Source of the DNA: Aminipila sp047974845
GTDB taxonomy: Bacteria > Bacillota > Clostridia > Peptostreptococcales > Anaerovoracaceae
NCBI GenBank assembly: GCA_047974845.1
Contig: JBKECQ010000014.1
Coordinates: 31,430-95,429, forward strand
DNA: 64,000 nucleotides
Direction of reading: 5' to 3'
Below the pieces are notes generated by a model. The model made no database searches and was not told the origin of the DNA. It saw only the letters and a program-made list of their open reading frames with translations. Below, piece by piece: positions 42,410-51,212 of the stretch. The translations under genes were made by a program, and so were the position numbers. The stretch's first letter is position 1. Every line of letters starts with the position of its first letter.

Positions 42410-43470
42410 AAGAGTTGATTAATCGGCTTAGAGAAACTCAAAGCCTTGAAAGGGAAGAGTTCAAGGAACTCTTAGAGATAGAATTACAAGAGCGATCTAA
42501 GCCTCATCAAGAAAGGGAAATTAGCAACTATTTATTTGAGCAAGCAAAAGAAGTAAGAGACAGTATTTTTGGAGATAAGGTTTTTAAGAGAGGACTAATA
42601 GAGATTAGCAATTATTGTAAAAACAATTGCTACTATTGCGGAATAAGAAGCAGTAATCATTCTATAGGAAGGTATCGCCTGACAAAGGAACAAATTCTTG
42701 ACTGTTGTAAAACCGGATATGGCTTAGGGTTTAGGACTTTTGTACTCCAAGGGGGAGAGGATACATACATTGCTGATGAAGAAATGGCTAATATTATATA
42801 TTCAATAAAAACCATATATCCTGATTGTGCAATAACCTTATCTATAGGAGAAAAGGAAAAAGCCACATATAAAAGATTTTTTGACGCGGGTGCGGATAGA
42901 TACCTACTAAGGCATGAGACCTCAAACGTGAAACACTATGAAAAGCTTCATCCCGCTTCAATGTCATGGGAAAATCGTATAAGATGCTTAGAGAATTTAA
43001 AAGCTATAGGATTTCAAGTTGGCTGTGGAATAATGGTAGGGTCACCCTTTCAAACCATTGAAAATATTGTGGAGGACATATGCTTCATTAAGGACTTTTC
43101 CCCTCATATGGTTGGGATAGGTCCATTTATCTCACACCATCAGACTCCATTTGCCAATGAAGAGAATGGCAGTGTGGAGCAAACCTTATTTATTTTAGGA
43201 ATTATGAGGCTTTTAAATCCTAGAGTTTTACTTCCTTCAACCACCGCACTTGGAACCTTAGACCCAAAAGGGAGAGAAAAAGGTATATTGGCAGGCGCAA
43301 ATGTGGTAATGCCAAATCTTTCTCCAATTTCAGTTCGTAAAAATTATGAACTGTATGATAATAAAATTTGTACGGATGAAGAGGCGGCAGAATGCTGTGA
43401 GTTATTAGAAAAAAGAATAAATGCAATTGGTTACAGGACTGTTGTTGAAAGAGGAGATTATAAAGATTAA
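42406..43470 (+). CDS. hydE: [FeFe]-hydrogenase maturase HydE
   Basis: Radical SAM enzyme of 354 residues that helps build the organometallic H-cluster, acting on the HydG-made Fe(CO)2(CN)cysteine synthon. The cluster motif CxxxCxxC appears as CKNNCYYC near residue 67. The GGEDTY motif (SAM binding) and ETSNVKHYEKLHP are typical of HydE. It overlaps the preceding regulator by 4 nt and precedes hydG by 51 nt. The length is normal. Confidence 0.94.
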   Translation: MKELINRLRETQSLEREEFKELLEIELQERSKPHQEREISNYLFEQAKEVRDSIFGDKVFKRGLIEISNYCKNNCYYCGIRSSNHSIGRYRLTKEQILDCCKTGYGLGFRTFVLQGGEDTYIADEEMANIIYSIKTIYPDCAITLSIGEKEKATYKRFFDAGADRYLLRHETSNVKHYEKLHPASMSWENRIRCLENLKAIGFQVGCGIMVGSPFQTIENIVEDICFIKDFSPHMVGIGPFISHHQTPFANEENGSVEQTLFILGIMRLLNPRVLLPSTTALGTLDPKGREKGILAGANVVMPNLSPISVRKNYELYDNKICTDEEAAECCELLEKRINAIGYRTVVERGDYKD

Positions 43471-43521
43471 TTTACTGATGGGAAAGCGGAACTGACCCGA
43501 AAGAAAGGAATAGAAGAGACA

Positions 43522-44940
43522 ATGTATAATCCAAAATCTATGAAAGCAGAAGAGTTTATTGCAAATGATGAGGTTATTAAAACTTTAGAATATGCGCAAA
43601 AGAATAAAGAAAATGAAGAACTTATTACTGAAATAATAGAAAAGGCAAAAGAGAGAAAAGGCCTATCCCATAGGGAAGCTTCAGTTTTATTGGCCTGCGA
43701 ATTAGAAGATAAAAACAGAGAAATATATGCTTTAGCAGAGAAAATAAAAGAAGATTTTTATGGCAATAGAATTGTAATGTTTGCTCCGTTATATTTATCA
43801 AACTACTGCGTCAATGGTTGTGAATACTGTCCATATCACTTGAAAAATAAGCATATTGCCAGAAAAAAACTTTCCTTAGAGGAAGTAGAAAAAGAAGTAA
43901 TTGCGCTACAGGATATGGGGCATAAGAGATTAGCAATAGAAGCGGGAGAAGACCCTGTAAATAATCCAATTGAATATATATTAGATTGCATCAAAACAAT
44001 TTATAAGATAAAACACAAGAATGGCGCTATCAGAAGAGTAAACGTCAATATTGCAGCGACTACTGTTGAGAACTATAGAAAGTTAGCAGAAGCAGAGATA
44101 GGAACCTACATATTATTTCAGGAAACCTATCATAAGGAAAGTTATGAAAGGCTTCACCCAACAGGACCAAAGCATAATTATGCATATCATACAGAAGCCA
44201 TGGATAGGGCAATGCAGGGAGGCATTGATGATGTGGGTCTAGGTGTTTTATTTGGGCTTGAATTATATAGGTACGAATTTGCGGCTTTATTGATGCACGC
44301 GGAACATCTTGAAGAAGTTTTTGGGGTTGGGCCGCATACAATTAGTGTTCCACGAATAAGAAGAGCGGATGACATTGATCCTGATTTATTTGACAATGGC
44401 ATCGATGACGATACTTTTGCCAAGATAGTTGCTTGTATAAGGGTTGCAGTCCCATATACAGGAATGATAGTTTCCACAAGAGAGAGCCAAGAATGCAGAG
44501 AGAAAGTTTTGCATTTGGGGGTATCTCAAATCAGTGGTGGATCAAGAACCAGTGTAGGTGGATATGCTCCGCAGGAATCAGAACAAGAAAATTCCAAGCA
44601 GTTTGAAGTCAGTGATACCAGAAGCCTGGATGAGGTTGTAAAATGGTTAATGGAATTAGGGTACATTCCAAGTTTTTGTACTGCCTGTTATAGAGAAGGA
44701 AGAACAGGGGACAGGTTTATGGAACTATGTAAAAAACAGCAAATACAAAATTGCTGTCACCCAAATGCGTTAATGACTTTAAAGGAGTATTTGGAGGATT
44801 ACGCAGGAAAAGACACAAAGGAGCTGGGCGAAAAGCTAATTATGAACCAAATTGGAAAAGTATCCTCTGAAAAAGCAAGGACGATAGTAGAAAAAGCTTT
44901 AAAGGAAATAGAAATAGGGAAAAGAGATTTTAGATTTTAA
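43522..44940 (+). CDS. hydG: [FeFe]-hydrogenase maturase HydG
   Basis: Radical SAM tyrosine lyase of 472 residues that makes the CO and CN ligands of the H-cluster from tyrosine. The N-terminal cluster motif is CVNGCEYC near residue 95. The C-terminal auxiliary cluster site is CTACYREGRTGDRF, and a third Cys pair lies in QNCCHPNALMTLKEYL. HydF and the hydrogenase HydA are not in the window and must be elsewhere for the system to work. The stop codon runs into a 32-nt tandem repeat. Confidence 0.95.
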   Translation: MYNPKSMKAEEFIANDEVIKTLEYAQKNKENEELITEIIEKAKERKGLSHREASVLLACELEDKNREIYALAEKIKEDFYGNRIVMFAPLYLSNYCVNGCEYCPYHLKNKHIARKKLSLEEVEKEVIALQDMGHKRLAIEAGEDPVNNPIEYILDCIKTIYKIKHKNGAIRRVNVNIAATTVENYRKLAEAEIGTYILFQETYHKESYERLHPTGPKHNYAYHTEAMDRAMQGGIDDVGLGVLFGLELYRYEFAALLMHAEHLEEVFGVGPHTISVPRIRRADDIDPDLFDNGIDDDTFAKIVACIRVAVPYTGMIVSTRESQECREKVLHLGVSQISGGSRTSVGGYAPQESEQENSKQFEVSDTRSLDEVVKWLMELGYIPSFCTACYREGRTGDRFMELCKKQQIQNCCHPNALMTLKEYLEDYAGKDTKELGEKLIMNQIGKVSSEKARTIVEKALKEIEIGKRDFRF

Positions 44941-45068
44941 TAGGCTAATAATAGAAAGACAATTTAGGTAAATAGGCTAATAATAGACAGGCATTTAAGG
45001 TAAATAAACTAATAGAAAGAGAAGCATTTTAAGCAAACAAACTAATAGCAAGAAAAACATTTTAAGTA
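44939..45068. repeat. 32-nt tandem repeat starting in the hydG stop codon
   Basis: Four units (from 44939, 44971, 45003 and 45036) of the form aataggctaataatagacag then gcatttaaggta, increasingly diverged to the right. The first unit includes the last two bases of the hydG TAA. Confidence 0.78.
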
Positions 45069-45098
45069 AATAGGATGTAAATATAATAAATTATAAAG

Positions 45099-45186
45099 AG
45101 CTGTATGCAGTAAACTTTAATGTAAATGATTTGAAGGAAAACATGGCATTATTATAAAAGTTTAGTTAGCATACAGCTTATTTTTG
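45099..45186. terminator. Long hairpin terminator between hydG and the convergent dehydrogenase gene
   Basis: AGCTGTATGC (45099-45108) pairs with GCATACAGCT (45169-45178), with a further TAAACTTT/AAAAGTTTA match inside, and TATTTTTG follows. It probably ends hydG; it may also serve the minus-strand gene. Confidence 0.75.
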
Positions 45187-45192
45187 TGCTAG

Positions 45193-46104
45193 TTAAAGGT
45201 CAACACGATTTAATTTATCCCCATTAATAAAGGACTTTAGATTTTCTATAGATACCTGAATTATAGTTCTTCTAAGCTCTATTGATGTCCAACACATATG
45301 AGGGGTAATATAGCTATTGTCTAGATTAATTAGGGGGTTATCAATATCAGCAGGTTCTTTGGAAAGAACATCGGCACCAAAGGCAGATAGCTTTCTACTT
45401 TTCAGTGCTTCTGCAACATGATGCTCGTTTATAAGTGTCCCTCTGGCAGTATTTATTAGTATTGCACCATCCTTCATTTGATTAATGAAGTCGTTATTTA
45501 TAAATTCAATATTTTGTTTAGTGGCAGGACAATGCAGTGTCAGTATATCGGAAGTAATGGCTGCCTCCTTGTTTTGGCTATAAACATTAACCTTCATACC
45601 AAAAGCTTTTGCAATCTCAGCAACCTTTTTTCCAATATTTCCATAGCCTATTATGCCTAAACTCTTATCTTTTAGCAAGAGTACGGGAGCTTTCCAATAA
45701 CAGAAATCCTCAGATTTTGCCCAGTCACCTTGCTTTACAGAATTATTGTGAAGAGCAACATTATTGCAAACCTCTAATATAAGAGCAAATGTATGTTGGG
45801 CAACCGCATCGGTGGAATATGCAGGGATGTTACATACTGCGATTCCGGATTTTTTGCAATAATCTAAATCAATATTGTTATATCCTGTAGCCATCATGCC
45901 AACAAATTTAAGCTTCTTGCACAGGGAAAGCGTTTGCTGATCAAAGGTAACCTTGGTGGCAAATACGGCATCTGCGTCATGTATACGTTCAATTACTAAG
46001 TCTTTTGGGGTTCTGGGGTAAACAATTAATTCTCCCAGTTCCTCTAAACCATTCCAAGATAAACCCCTGTCAATAGTGGCTCCGTCTAATACTACAATTT
46101 TCAT
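45193..46104 (-). CDS. D-2-hydroxyacid dehydrogenase
   Basis: NAD-dependent oxidoreductase of 303 residues, reading MKIVVLDGATIDRGLSWNG from ATG 46104, which follows AAAGGAG; an upstream in-frame ATG lacks such a site. The Rossmann motif is GIIGYGNIGKKVAEIAKAFG. The catalytic Arg lies in NTARGTLINE, the Glu in DVLSKEPAD and the His in ITPHMCWTS. The ITPHMCW form and overall length resemble glycerate/hydroxypyruvate or D-lactate reductases of Firmicutes. The exact substrate cannot be assigned. It is divergent from the DUF6506 gene. Confidence 0.88.
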   Translation of the reverse strand: MKIVVLDGATIDRGLSWNGLEELGELIVYPRTPKDLVIERIHDADAVFATKVTFDQQTLSLCKKLKFVGMMATGYNNIDLDYCKKSGIAVCNIPAYSTDAVAQHTFALILEVCNNVALHNNSVKQGDWAKSEDFCYWKAPVLLLKDKSLGIIGYGNIGKKVAEIAKAFGMKVNVYSQNKEAAITSDILTLHCPATKQNIEFINNDFINQMKDGAILINTARGTLINEHHVAEALKSRKLSAFGADVLSKEPADIDNPLINLDNSYITPHMCWTSIELRRTIIQVSIENLKSFINGDKLNRVDL

Positions 46105-46170
46105 ATATTTTACACTCCTTTCGAATAAGGTAGATATTGTTATCATAGGCTTATATTACAATAATATTCT

Positions 46171-46198
46171 TTGAAGGTCTATGCTTTTATGGTATAAT
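46171..46198 (+). promoter_or_regulatory. Promoter of the DUF6506-mntP genes
   Basis: TTGAAG (46171-46176), 16 nt, TATAAT (46193-46198) with an extended TGG before it. Confidence 0.75.
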
Positions 46199-46279
46199 TA
46201 GCCCCATAAACTAGAAAATAAAAGTAATGGTAGAATATAATCAAAAGATGTTACTTACAATTACCAAAATGGAGGAAGA

Positions 46280-46819
46280 ATGTTAAAATACGCATTTATT
46301 GCAAATATATCGGGGATTAATCCAAAGGAGTATAATGCGGTGTATGAAAGTGAAGATTGTTTTAATTTAATCATAGGGTCTCCGGATATGGAAGAAACGG
46401 AAAGAATAGTAAAAGAGCTGGAAAGTGAAAACTTCACACTTATGAATTTTTGTGGCGCATATGACGCTGAAAAAATTAAACAGTTAAACAAAGCTATAAA
46501 TAGTGAAGTGAAAATGTCCAATGTAAAGTACTTCCCGGAGGAACTTAAGAAAATGAACCAGTTAAAATCATTTAAGGAGTTTGGCATTATCATTGAGGGG
46601 ACAGAAAAATTAACAAGCATTAATTTAAAGTCAGAGAAATGTAATATATATACATATTTTGTTAAAGATATGGATATGGCTAAAGAGGCGGCGCAGAACT
46701 TAGTAGATCAAGGGGTTTTCTTTATTGAACTATGTGGTTGGTTTAAAGAAAATATGACCAGAGAAATAATAGAGGCTATAAAGGGTAAGGTACCAGTAGG
46801 CTCAGCAGGAATTTTGTAA
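46280..46819 (+). CDS. DUF6506-like protein of unknown function
   Basis: A 179-residue soluble protein, MLKYAFIANISGINPKEYNA onward. It seems to have an internal duplication-like alternation of beta strands and helices; a repeated CGA/CGW motif follows strands at LMNFCGAYD and FIELCGWFKE. The end VPVGSAGIL resembles proteins labelled DUF6506. The function is unknown. GGAGGAA precedes the ATG, and it begins the run DUF6506, mntP, rph, with 14 nt to mntP. Confidence 0.65.
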   Translation: MLKYAFIANISGINPKEYNAVYESEDCFNLIIGSPDMEETERIVKELESENFTLMNFCGAYDAEKIKQLNKAINSEVKMSNVKYFPEELKKMNQLKSFKEFGIIIEGTEKLTSINLKSEKCNIYTYFVKDMDMAKEAAQNLVDQGVFFIELCGWFKENMTREIIEAIKGKVPVGSAGIL

Positions 46820-46833
46820 AGGAAAAGGAATAT

Positions 46834-47391
46834 ATGACATTAGTAGAAATAGTTTTTATTGGGGTAGGCTTGGCAATGGATGCGGTGGCAGTTTCAATGA
46901 CTAATGGAATGGTTTATAGGAAACTTAATACAAGACACTATATAGCCATGCCTCTTTTTTTCGGGGCCTTTCAGGCACTTATGCCCCTGATAGGAAATTA
47001 TGCAGGAAGTTTATTTGCAAGCGTAATTTCTAAATATGCAGGCATTGTAATACTAATCATCTTAGGGATTATTGGTGGTAAGATGATAAAAGAAGGAATA
47101 GATCACATGAAGAACCATGAGATATCATGTGTTAATAAAAGCCTTACATTAAGCGTACTAATTTTTCAAGCCATTGCAACAAGTATTGATGCGTTTGCAG
47201 TTGGGGTTGGCTTTAGTGCCATGAGGGTGGATATTGTTCTGGCTGTATCCATTATAGCTGTTGTTACGGCAGTTCTAGTGAGTATTGCAATTATAATCGG
47301 CAAAAAATTTGGGGACATTTTAGGTAGCCGTGCGGAAATCCTTGGGGGATTAATTCTAGTTATTATTGGGGTGAAATCAGTAATTCTATAA
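46834..47391 (+). CDS. mntP: Manganese efflux pump MntP
   Basis: A 185-residue inner membrane protein with six helices in two related halves. Each half begins with the conserved acidic motif: MDAVAVSMTNG (first) and TSIDAFAVGVGF (second). MntP exports Mn(II) to prevent toxicity. No yybP-ykoY manganese riboswitch is visible in the short gap upstream; the gene is co-transcribed with the DUF6506 gene. Confidence 0.92.
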   Translation: MTLVEIVFIGVGLAMDAVAVSMTNGMVYRKLNTRHYIAMPLFFGAFQALMPLIGNYAGSLFASVISKYAGIVILIILGIIGGKMIKEGIDHMKNHEISCVNKSLTLSVLIFQAIATSIDAFAVGVGFSAMRVDIVLAVSIIAVVTAVLVSIAIIIGKKFGDILGSRAEILGGLILVIIGVKSVIL

Positions 47392-47433
47392 AGCCCAATA
47401 TGATATAGCATCATGAGATGGAGGAAAATTTAT

Positions 47434-48153
47434 ATGAGAATAGACAAAAGACAAAATAGTCAAATCAGGAATTTAAAGATAACAAATAAATATTTAATGA
47501 GTGCTGAGGGCTCGGTTTTAATAGAAATGGGAAATACAAAGGTTATTTGTAGTGCATCTGTGGAGGAATCCACCGCGAAACATTTAAAGGGCACCGGTCA
47601 AGGCTGGGTAACCGCTGAATACGGAATGCTACCGCGCTCTACGGCAACCAGAAAAACAAGGGATTCCAGCAGAGGCAAGATTGACGGAAGAAGTATGGAA
47701 ATTCAAAGATTAATTGGAAGATCTCTTCGCTCTGTTGTTGATATGAAAAAGCTTGGGGAAAGAACAATTTGGATTGACTGTGACGTCATTCAAGCCGATG
47801 GAGGGACTAGAACAGCCTCTATTACAGGTGCGTTTGTAGCTATGGTTGAGGCTATGAAATGGATGAAAGAACAAGGTATGATAGAAGAGATTCCTGTTAC
47901 AGGTTTTGTTTCAGCCATAAGCGTAGGACTTGTAGATGAGGAAAAAATGGTGGATTTATGTTACTATGAGGACTCAAGAGCACAAGTTGACATGAATGTG
48001 GTAATGACAGACAAGGGTGAATATATAGAGGTACAAGGTACAGGAGAAGAAGCGCCATTTACAAGAAATGACTTAGTTGAGTTGCTTGATATGGCTCAAA
48101 GAGCCTGTCATGAACTAAACGAGGCACAAAAAGGAATTGTAGGAGAACTATAA
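47434..48153 (+). CDS. rph: Ribonuclease PH
   Basis: Phosphate-dependent 3' exoribonuclease that trims tRNA 3' ends. The 239-residue protein starts MRIDKRQNSQIRNLKI at ATG 47434, after GGAGG; an in-frame ATG at 47413 is less well placed. RNase PH motifs are GQGWVTAEYGMLPRST, GRSMEIQRLIGRSLRS and WIDCDVIQADGGTRTASI. It is followed by rdgB, the usual rph-rdgB arrangement in Firmicutes. Confidence 0.96.
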   Translation: MRIDKRQNSQIRNLKITNKYLMSAEGSVLIEMGNTKVICSASVEESTAKHLKGTGQGWVTAEYGMLPRSTATRKTRDSSRGKIDGRSMEIQRLIGRSLRSVVDMKKLGERTIWIDCDVIQADGGTRTASITGAFVAMVEAMKWMKEQGMIEEIPVTGFVSAISVGLVDEEKMVDLCYYEDSRAQVDMNVVMTDKGEYIEVQGTGEEAPFTRNDLVELLDMAQRACHELNEAQKGIVGEL

Positions 48154-48180
48154 GCTAAAGAAAAAGAAAAATATAAAGAT

Positions 48181-48240
48181 TAAGTTAAAATAAACATAAA
48201 ATTAAAATAAACATTAAGTTAAAATAAACATTAAGATAAG
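48181..48240. repeat. 17-nt tandem repeat between rph and rdgB
   Basis: Three units (48181, 48198, 48215) of taagttaaaataaacat and a partial fourth. Confidence 0.8.
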
Positions 48241-48289
48241 GGCTGAGTTTACAAAAATCTAATCTTAAATATAAGTGGAGGAAAAGGTT

Positions 48290-48889
48290 ATGACAATGCT
48301 TGCTGTTGCGGCATCGCAAAACAAACATAAAATAGATGAAATAGAGGCTATAACAGAAAAATTCGGTATAAAGGTAATTGGTCGTGATGATTTTGGACTA
48401 CCTAAGTTTAAGATTGTTGAAGATGGAAAAACCTTTGAAGCAAACTCCTTGAAAAAGGCAAGAGAAATACTGATGGTGTGTAATCAGATTACAATTGCAG
48501 ATGATTCCGGACTAATGGTGGATGCCCTAGACGGAGCTCCCGGAGTTTACTCTTCCAGATTTGCAGGTGAAGAGGTAAATGATGAAAAGAACAACCAAAA
48601 ACTTTTAGAAATGCTAAAGGATGTTCCACCGGAAAAAAGAACTGCAAGATTTGTCTCTGTAATAACAATGCTTTTTCCCAATGGCAAAAAGTTAGTTGCA
48701 AGGGGAGAGTGCGAAGGGCACATTATGTTTGATAAAAGTGGTAACAATGGGTTTGGGTATGACCCACTCTTTAGACCGCTAGGATATGATGTAAGCTTTG
48801 GGGAAATTTCATCAGAGGAAAAAAATAAAATAAGCCATAGAGCAAAGGCGCTTGAGGAATTACAGAAGCTACTTAAGGAAAATCTGTAA
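48290..48889 (+). CDS. rdgB: Non-canonical purine NTP pyrophosphatase (RdgB/HAM1)
   Basis: Hydrolyses ITP, dITP and XTP to their monophosphates to keep them out of nucleic acids. About 199 residues from ATG 48290 (GTGGAGG before it); ATG 48296 is an alternative. Family motifs are AASQNKHKIDEIEAI, FEANSLKKAREI, IADDSGLMVDALDGAPGVYS and GNNGFGYDPLF. It probably shares a transcript with rph. Confidence 0.95.
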   Translation: MTMLAVAASQNKHKIDEIEAITEKFGIKVIGRDDFGLPKFKIVEDGKTFEANSLKKAREILMVCNQITIADDSGLMVDALDGAPGVYSSRFAGEEVNDEKNNQKLLEMLKDVPPEKRTARFVSVITMLFPNGKKLVARGECEGHIMFDKSGNNGFGYDPLFRPLGYDVSFGEISSEEKNKISHRAKALEELQKLLKENL

Positions 48890-48952
48890 TGCTTAGAAGT
48901 GTCAATTTAAAAATTAAAAATAAGTTTTTATGAATCTGTATTTAGGTGAATT

Positions 48953-49789
48953 ATGAATAGAAGAAGAATTATACAAATGATCGTGCTTGGAATAAAACAA
49001 TTGCGTGATCCATATTATCAAGGCTTTGCTGCCCAGTTGGCATTTTACTTCTTGATGTCCATAGTTCCTACAATTATCGTACTATCACAACTGTTGGGTA
49101 TCTTTTCTATATCGTTGGGTACGCTGGAAGAGTTAATTGTCCAATATGTTGCAGAAGATGTTGCAGATGTAGTTTTAAAACTTTTTTCTTTTCAATCGGC
49201 AGGAACTATGAATATTGTCTTTATAGTTATTACGTTATGGGCTTCATCTAAGGCTGAATTTGCACTTATGCGTATAGCAAACTATACTTTAACCGGTGGT
49301 AAAAGCACAGGGGATGGGTATTGGCGTGAAAGAATTAGGGCATTAAAAACCATGGCCGTAACTCTATTTACATTTGCTTTTGGACTGATTATTCTCGTAT
49401 ACGGAGAAATTATAATAGAGATTGTAGCAACTGCCTTATTAGCAACCATAGGAATTCAATATAAGGTAGATATATTTTGGTTAGTATTAAGATGGCCCGT
49501 TACCATGCTATTATATTTTTTAATGGTTAGTTACAATTATTATATTTTACCTTCGGATAAGATTAAATTTAAAGACTTAATTCCGGGAAGCATATTTGCA
49601 TCAGTAGGAATGTTGGTTGTAACATTAGGCTACAAGATATATGCGGAATATGTGTCAAACTATGATATTTTATATGGATCGCTTGCAGCAATAGTTGCTG
49701 TTATGATGTGGTTTTACTTTTTAGCATGGGCGTTAGTCTTAGGGATACTTTGCAACAAAGTATGGAATGATACAAAGGGTGTCAGATAA
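48953..49789 (+). CDS. YihY/BrkB family membrane protein
   Basis: A 278-residue integral membrane protein with about six helices (near 30-55, 90-110, 140-165, 180-200, 215-240 and 245-270). The QGFAAQLAFYFLMSIVPTII opening and the LYGSLAAIVAVMMWFYFLAWALVLG end are hallmarks of the YihY/UPF0761 (BrkB) family. It was once thought to be RNase BN, which is not correct. Its transport or scaffolding role is unknown. A terminator follows. Confidence 0.9.
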   Translation: MNRRRIIQMIVLGIKQLRDPYYQGFAAQLAFYFLMSIVPTIIVLSQLLGIFSISLGTLEELIVQYVAEDVADVVLKLFSFQSAGTMNIVFIVITLWASSKAEFALMRIANYTLTGGKSTGDGYWRERIRALKTMAVTLFTFAFGLIILVYGEIIIEIVATALLATIGIQYKVDIFWLVLRWPVTMLLYFLMVSYNYYILPSDKIKFKDLIPGSIFASVGMLVVTLGYKIYAEYVSNYDILYGSLAAIVAVMMWFYFLAWALVLGILCNKVWNDTKGVR

Positions 49790-49806
49790 AAGTATAGGAT
49801 TAATAT

Positions 49807-49868
49807 AAATAGTCTTTATAAAGATTTCAGTGTTAAATCAAAAGGAATCTTTATGAAGACTATTTTTG
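49807..49868 (+). terminator. Terminator after yihY
   Basis: AAATAGTCTT-TATAAAGATT (49807-49826) pairs with AATCTTTAT-GAAGACTATTT (about 49846-49865), then TTTG. It separates the housekeeping genes from the phosphonate cluster. Confidence 0.85.
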
Positions 49869-50067
49869 TTGCAAAAATTTCTATAAAAGCCATGCAATTA
49901 TACTAAAAATAAATAAAATTTCTGTAAATTTTCCAACGAGAAAGTTTATTTTTAACTTTACACAAAAATAACTTACACATGACTCTTGATTTAACTAAGG
50001 GCCTATATAATTGCAAATGTAGAAAAACGTTTATAAAGAAAGAAATAAAAAATCGGAGGTTGATTAC

Positions 50068-51147
50068 ATGAAATTTAATAAGATATTTAAGACCATCCTT
50101 TCTGTAGCACTTGCGGGGACTATGATGTTCGGCTTAGCAGCTTGTGGGGGTACAAAGGACAATGATGGGCAGCAGAGCACGGGAGACAACTCAGCAGGCA
50201 AAAAACCTATAGTTATGGTATGGTATCCAAACGAATCTGCAGAGGACTATGCTCCTGCTCGTGAGGAATTTGCTAGATTGATTGAACAGGCAACCGGTAG
50301 AAAGGTAGAGCAAAAGCTTACAACTGACTATGTTATTGCCATTGAATCCATTGCCAATGGGACTGCAAGCATTTGCTTTATGGGAGCTCAGGGGTACATA
50401 GAGGCAAACAACAAATCTAAAGATGTGCAGCCACTGTTTGTAAACTCAGGTTCTTCAGGAACACTTGAAGATGCCATTTACTACTCATTCTTAAATGTAA
50501 AACAAGGCAATGAAGACCAATATAAAGATGGTAGTGAATTCAGCATTGATAACATTGCAGGAAAAAAGATGTCATTTGTAAGTAATAGCTCTACATCAGG
50601 ATTTAAGGTGCCTACCTCAAGAATTATTCAACATTTTTCCAAAATGGCAAAGTGGAGTAATTTGGACACAGATATGCTGATTGAGGGTGGAAAAAATATG
50701 TTTTTCTCTGAGGTTATGTTTGGAGGATCTCATCAGGGTTCTGCAGTAAATCTTTTGACAGGAAAGGCTGATGTGGCGGCTTTTGCTGATACGGAAATTG
50801 CGCCATATGCTGACCTTGTAGAAGGGGAAGAAGCAAAACCGGGAGCTATTTATCAAATTAAGGAAAATGCTTCAGCACCGTTTGATGTGTTTAAAGGAGA
50901 AAAATTTGCAGTAATACAGTCAACTCCTGTGTTAAACGGCCCATTTGCATATAATACTAAAACTTTGAGTCAGGAGGAAGTGGATGCAATTCAAAAGCTT
51001 TTTACCTCTGAAGAAGTGACAAACAATGCTCAGATTTTCATTACAGAAGAAAGTGGAAATGTAGGAATGTTCCCGAAATCTGATAAAGAGCACATCGTCC
51101 TTGTAGAAGATGAATGGTACAACCCTATCAGAGAAATGGGAAACTAG
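50068..51147 (+). CDS. phnD: Phosphonate ABC transporter, substrate-binding lipoprotein
   Basis: A 359-residue lipoprotein with modified Cys26 (FGLAACGG) that captures phosphonates outside the membrane. The PhnD fold is indicated by IVMVWYPNESAEDYAPAREE, DYVIAIESIANGTASICFMG and KKMSFVSNSSTSGFKVPTSR. A TATAAT at 50006 lies about 60 nt upstream but no well-spaced -35 is visible, which suggests activator-dependent transcription, as expected for phosphate-starvation genes. CGGAGG precedes the ATG. It opens the C-P lyase cluster. Confidence 0.93.
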   Translation: MKFNKIFKTILSVALAGTMMFGLAACGGTKDNDGQQSTGDNSAGKKPIVMVWYPNESAEDYAPAREEFARLIEQATGRKVEQKLTTDYVIAIESIANGTASICFMGAQGYIEANNKSKDVQPLFVNSGSSGTLEDAIYYSFLNVKQGNEDQYKDGSEFSIDNIAGKKMSFVSNSSTSGFKVPTSRIIQHFSKMAKWSNLDTDMLIEGGKNMFFSEVMFGGSHQGSAVNLLTGKADVAAFADTEIAPYADLVEGEEAKPGAIYQIKENASAPFDVFKGEKFAVIQSTPVLNGPFAYNTKTLSQEEVDAIQKLFTSEEVTNNAQIFITEESGNVGMFPKSDKEHIVLVEDEWYNPIREMGN

Positions 51148-51212
51148 AATAAGTCTGATAGACGAGATGTACCAACATCCCGGCTACTCTTAAAGTTAAA
51201 GGAGAATTTTTT

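Noticed and set aside
49951..49995. Possible Pho box upstream of phnD
   Set aside because: Several TTTACA/TTACAC/TTTAAC hexamers occur but not at the regular 11-bp spacing of a Pho box, and such hexamers are frequent in AT-rich DNA.
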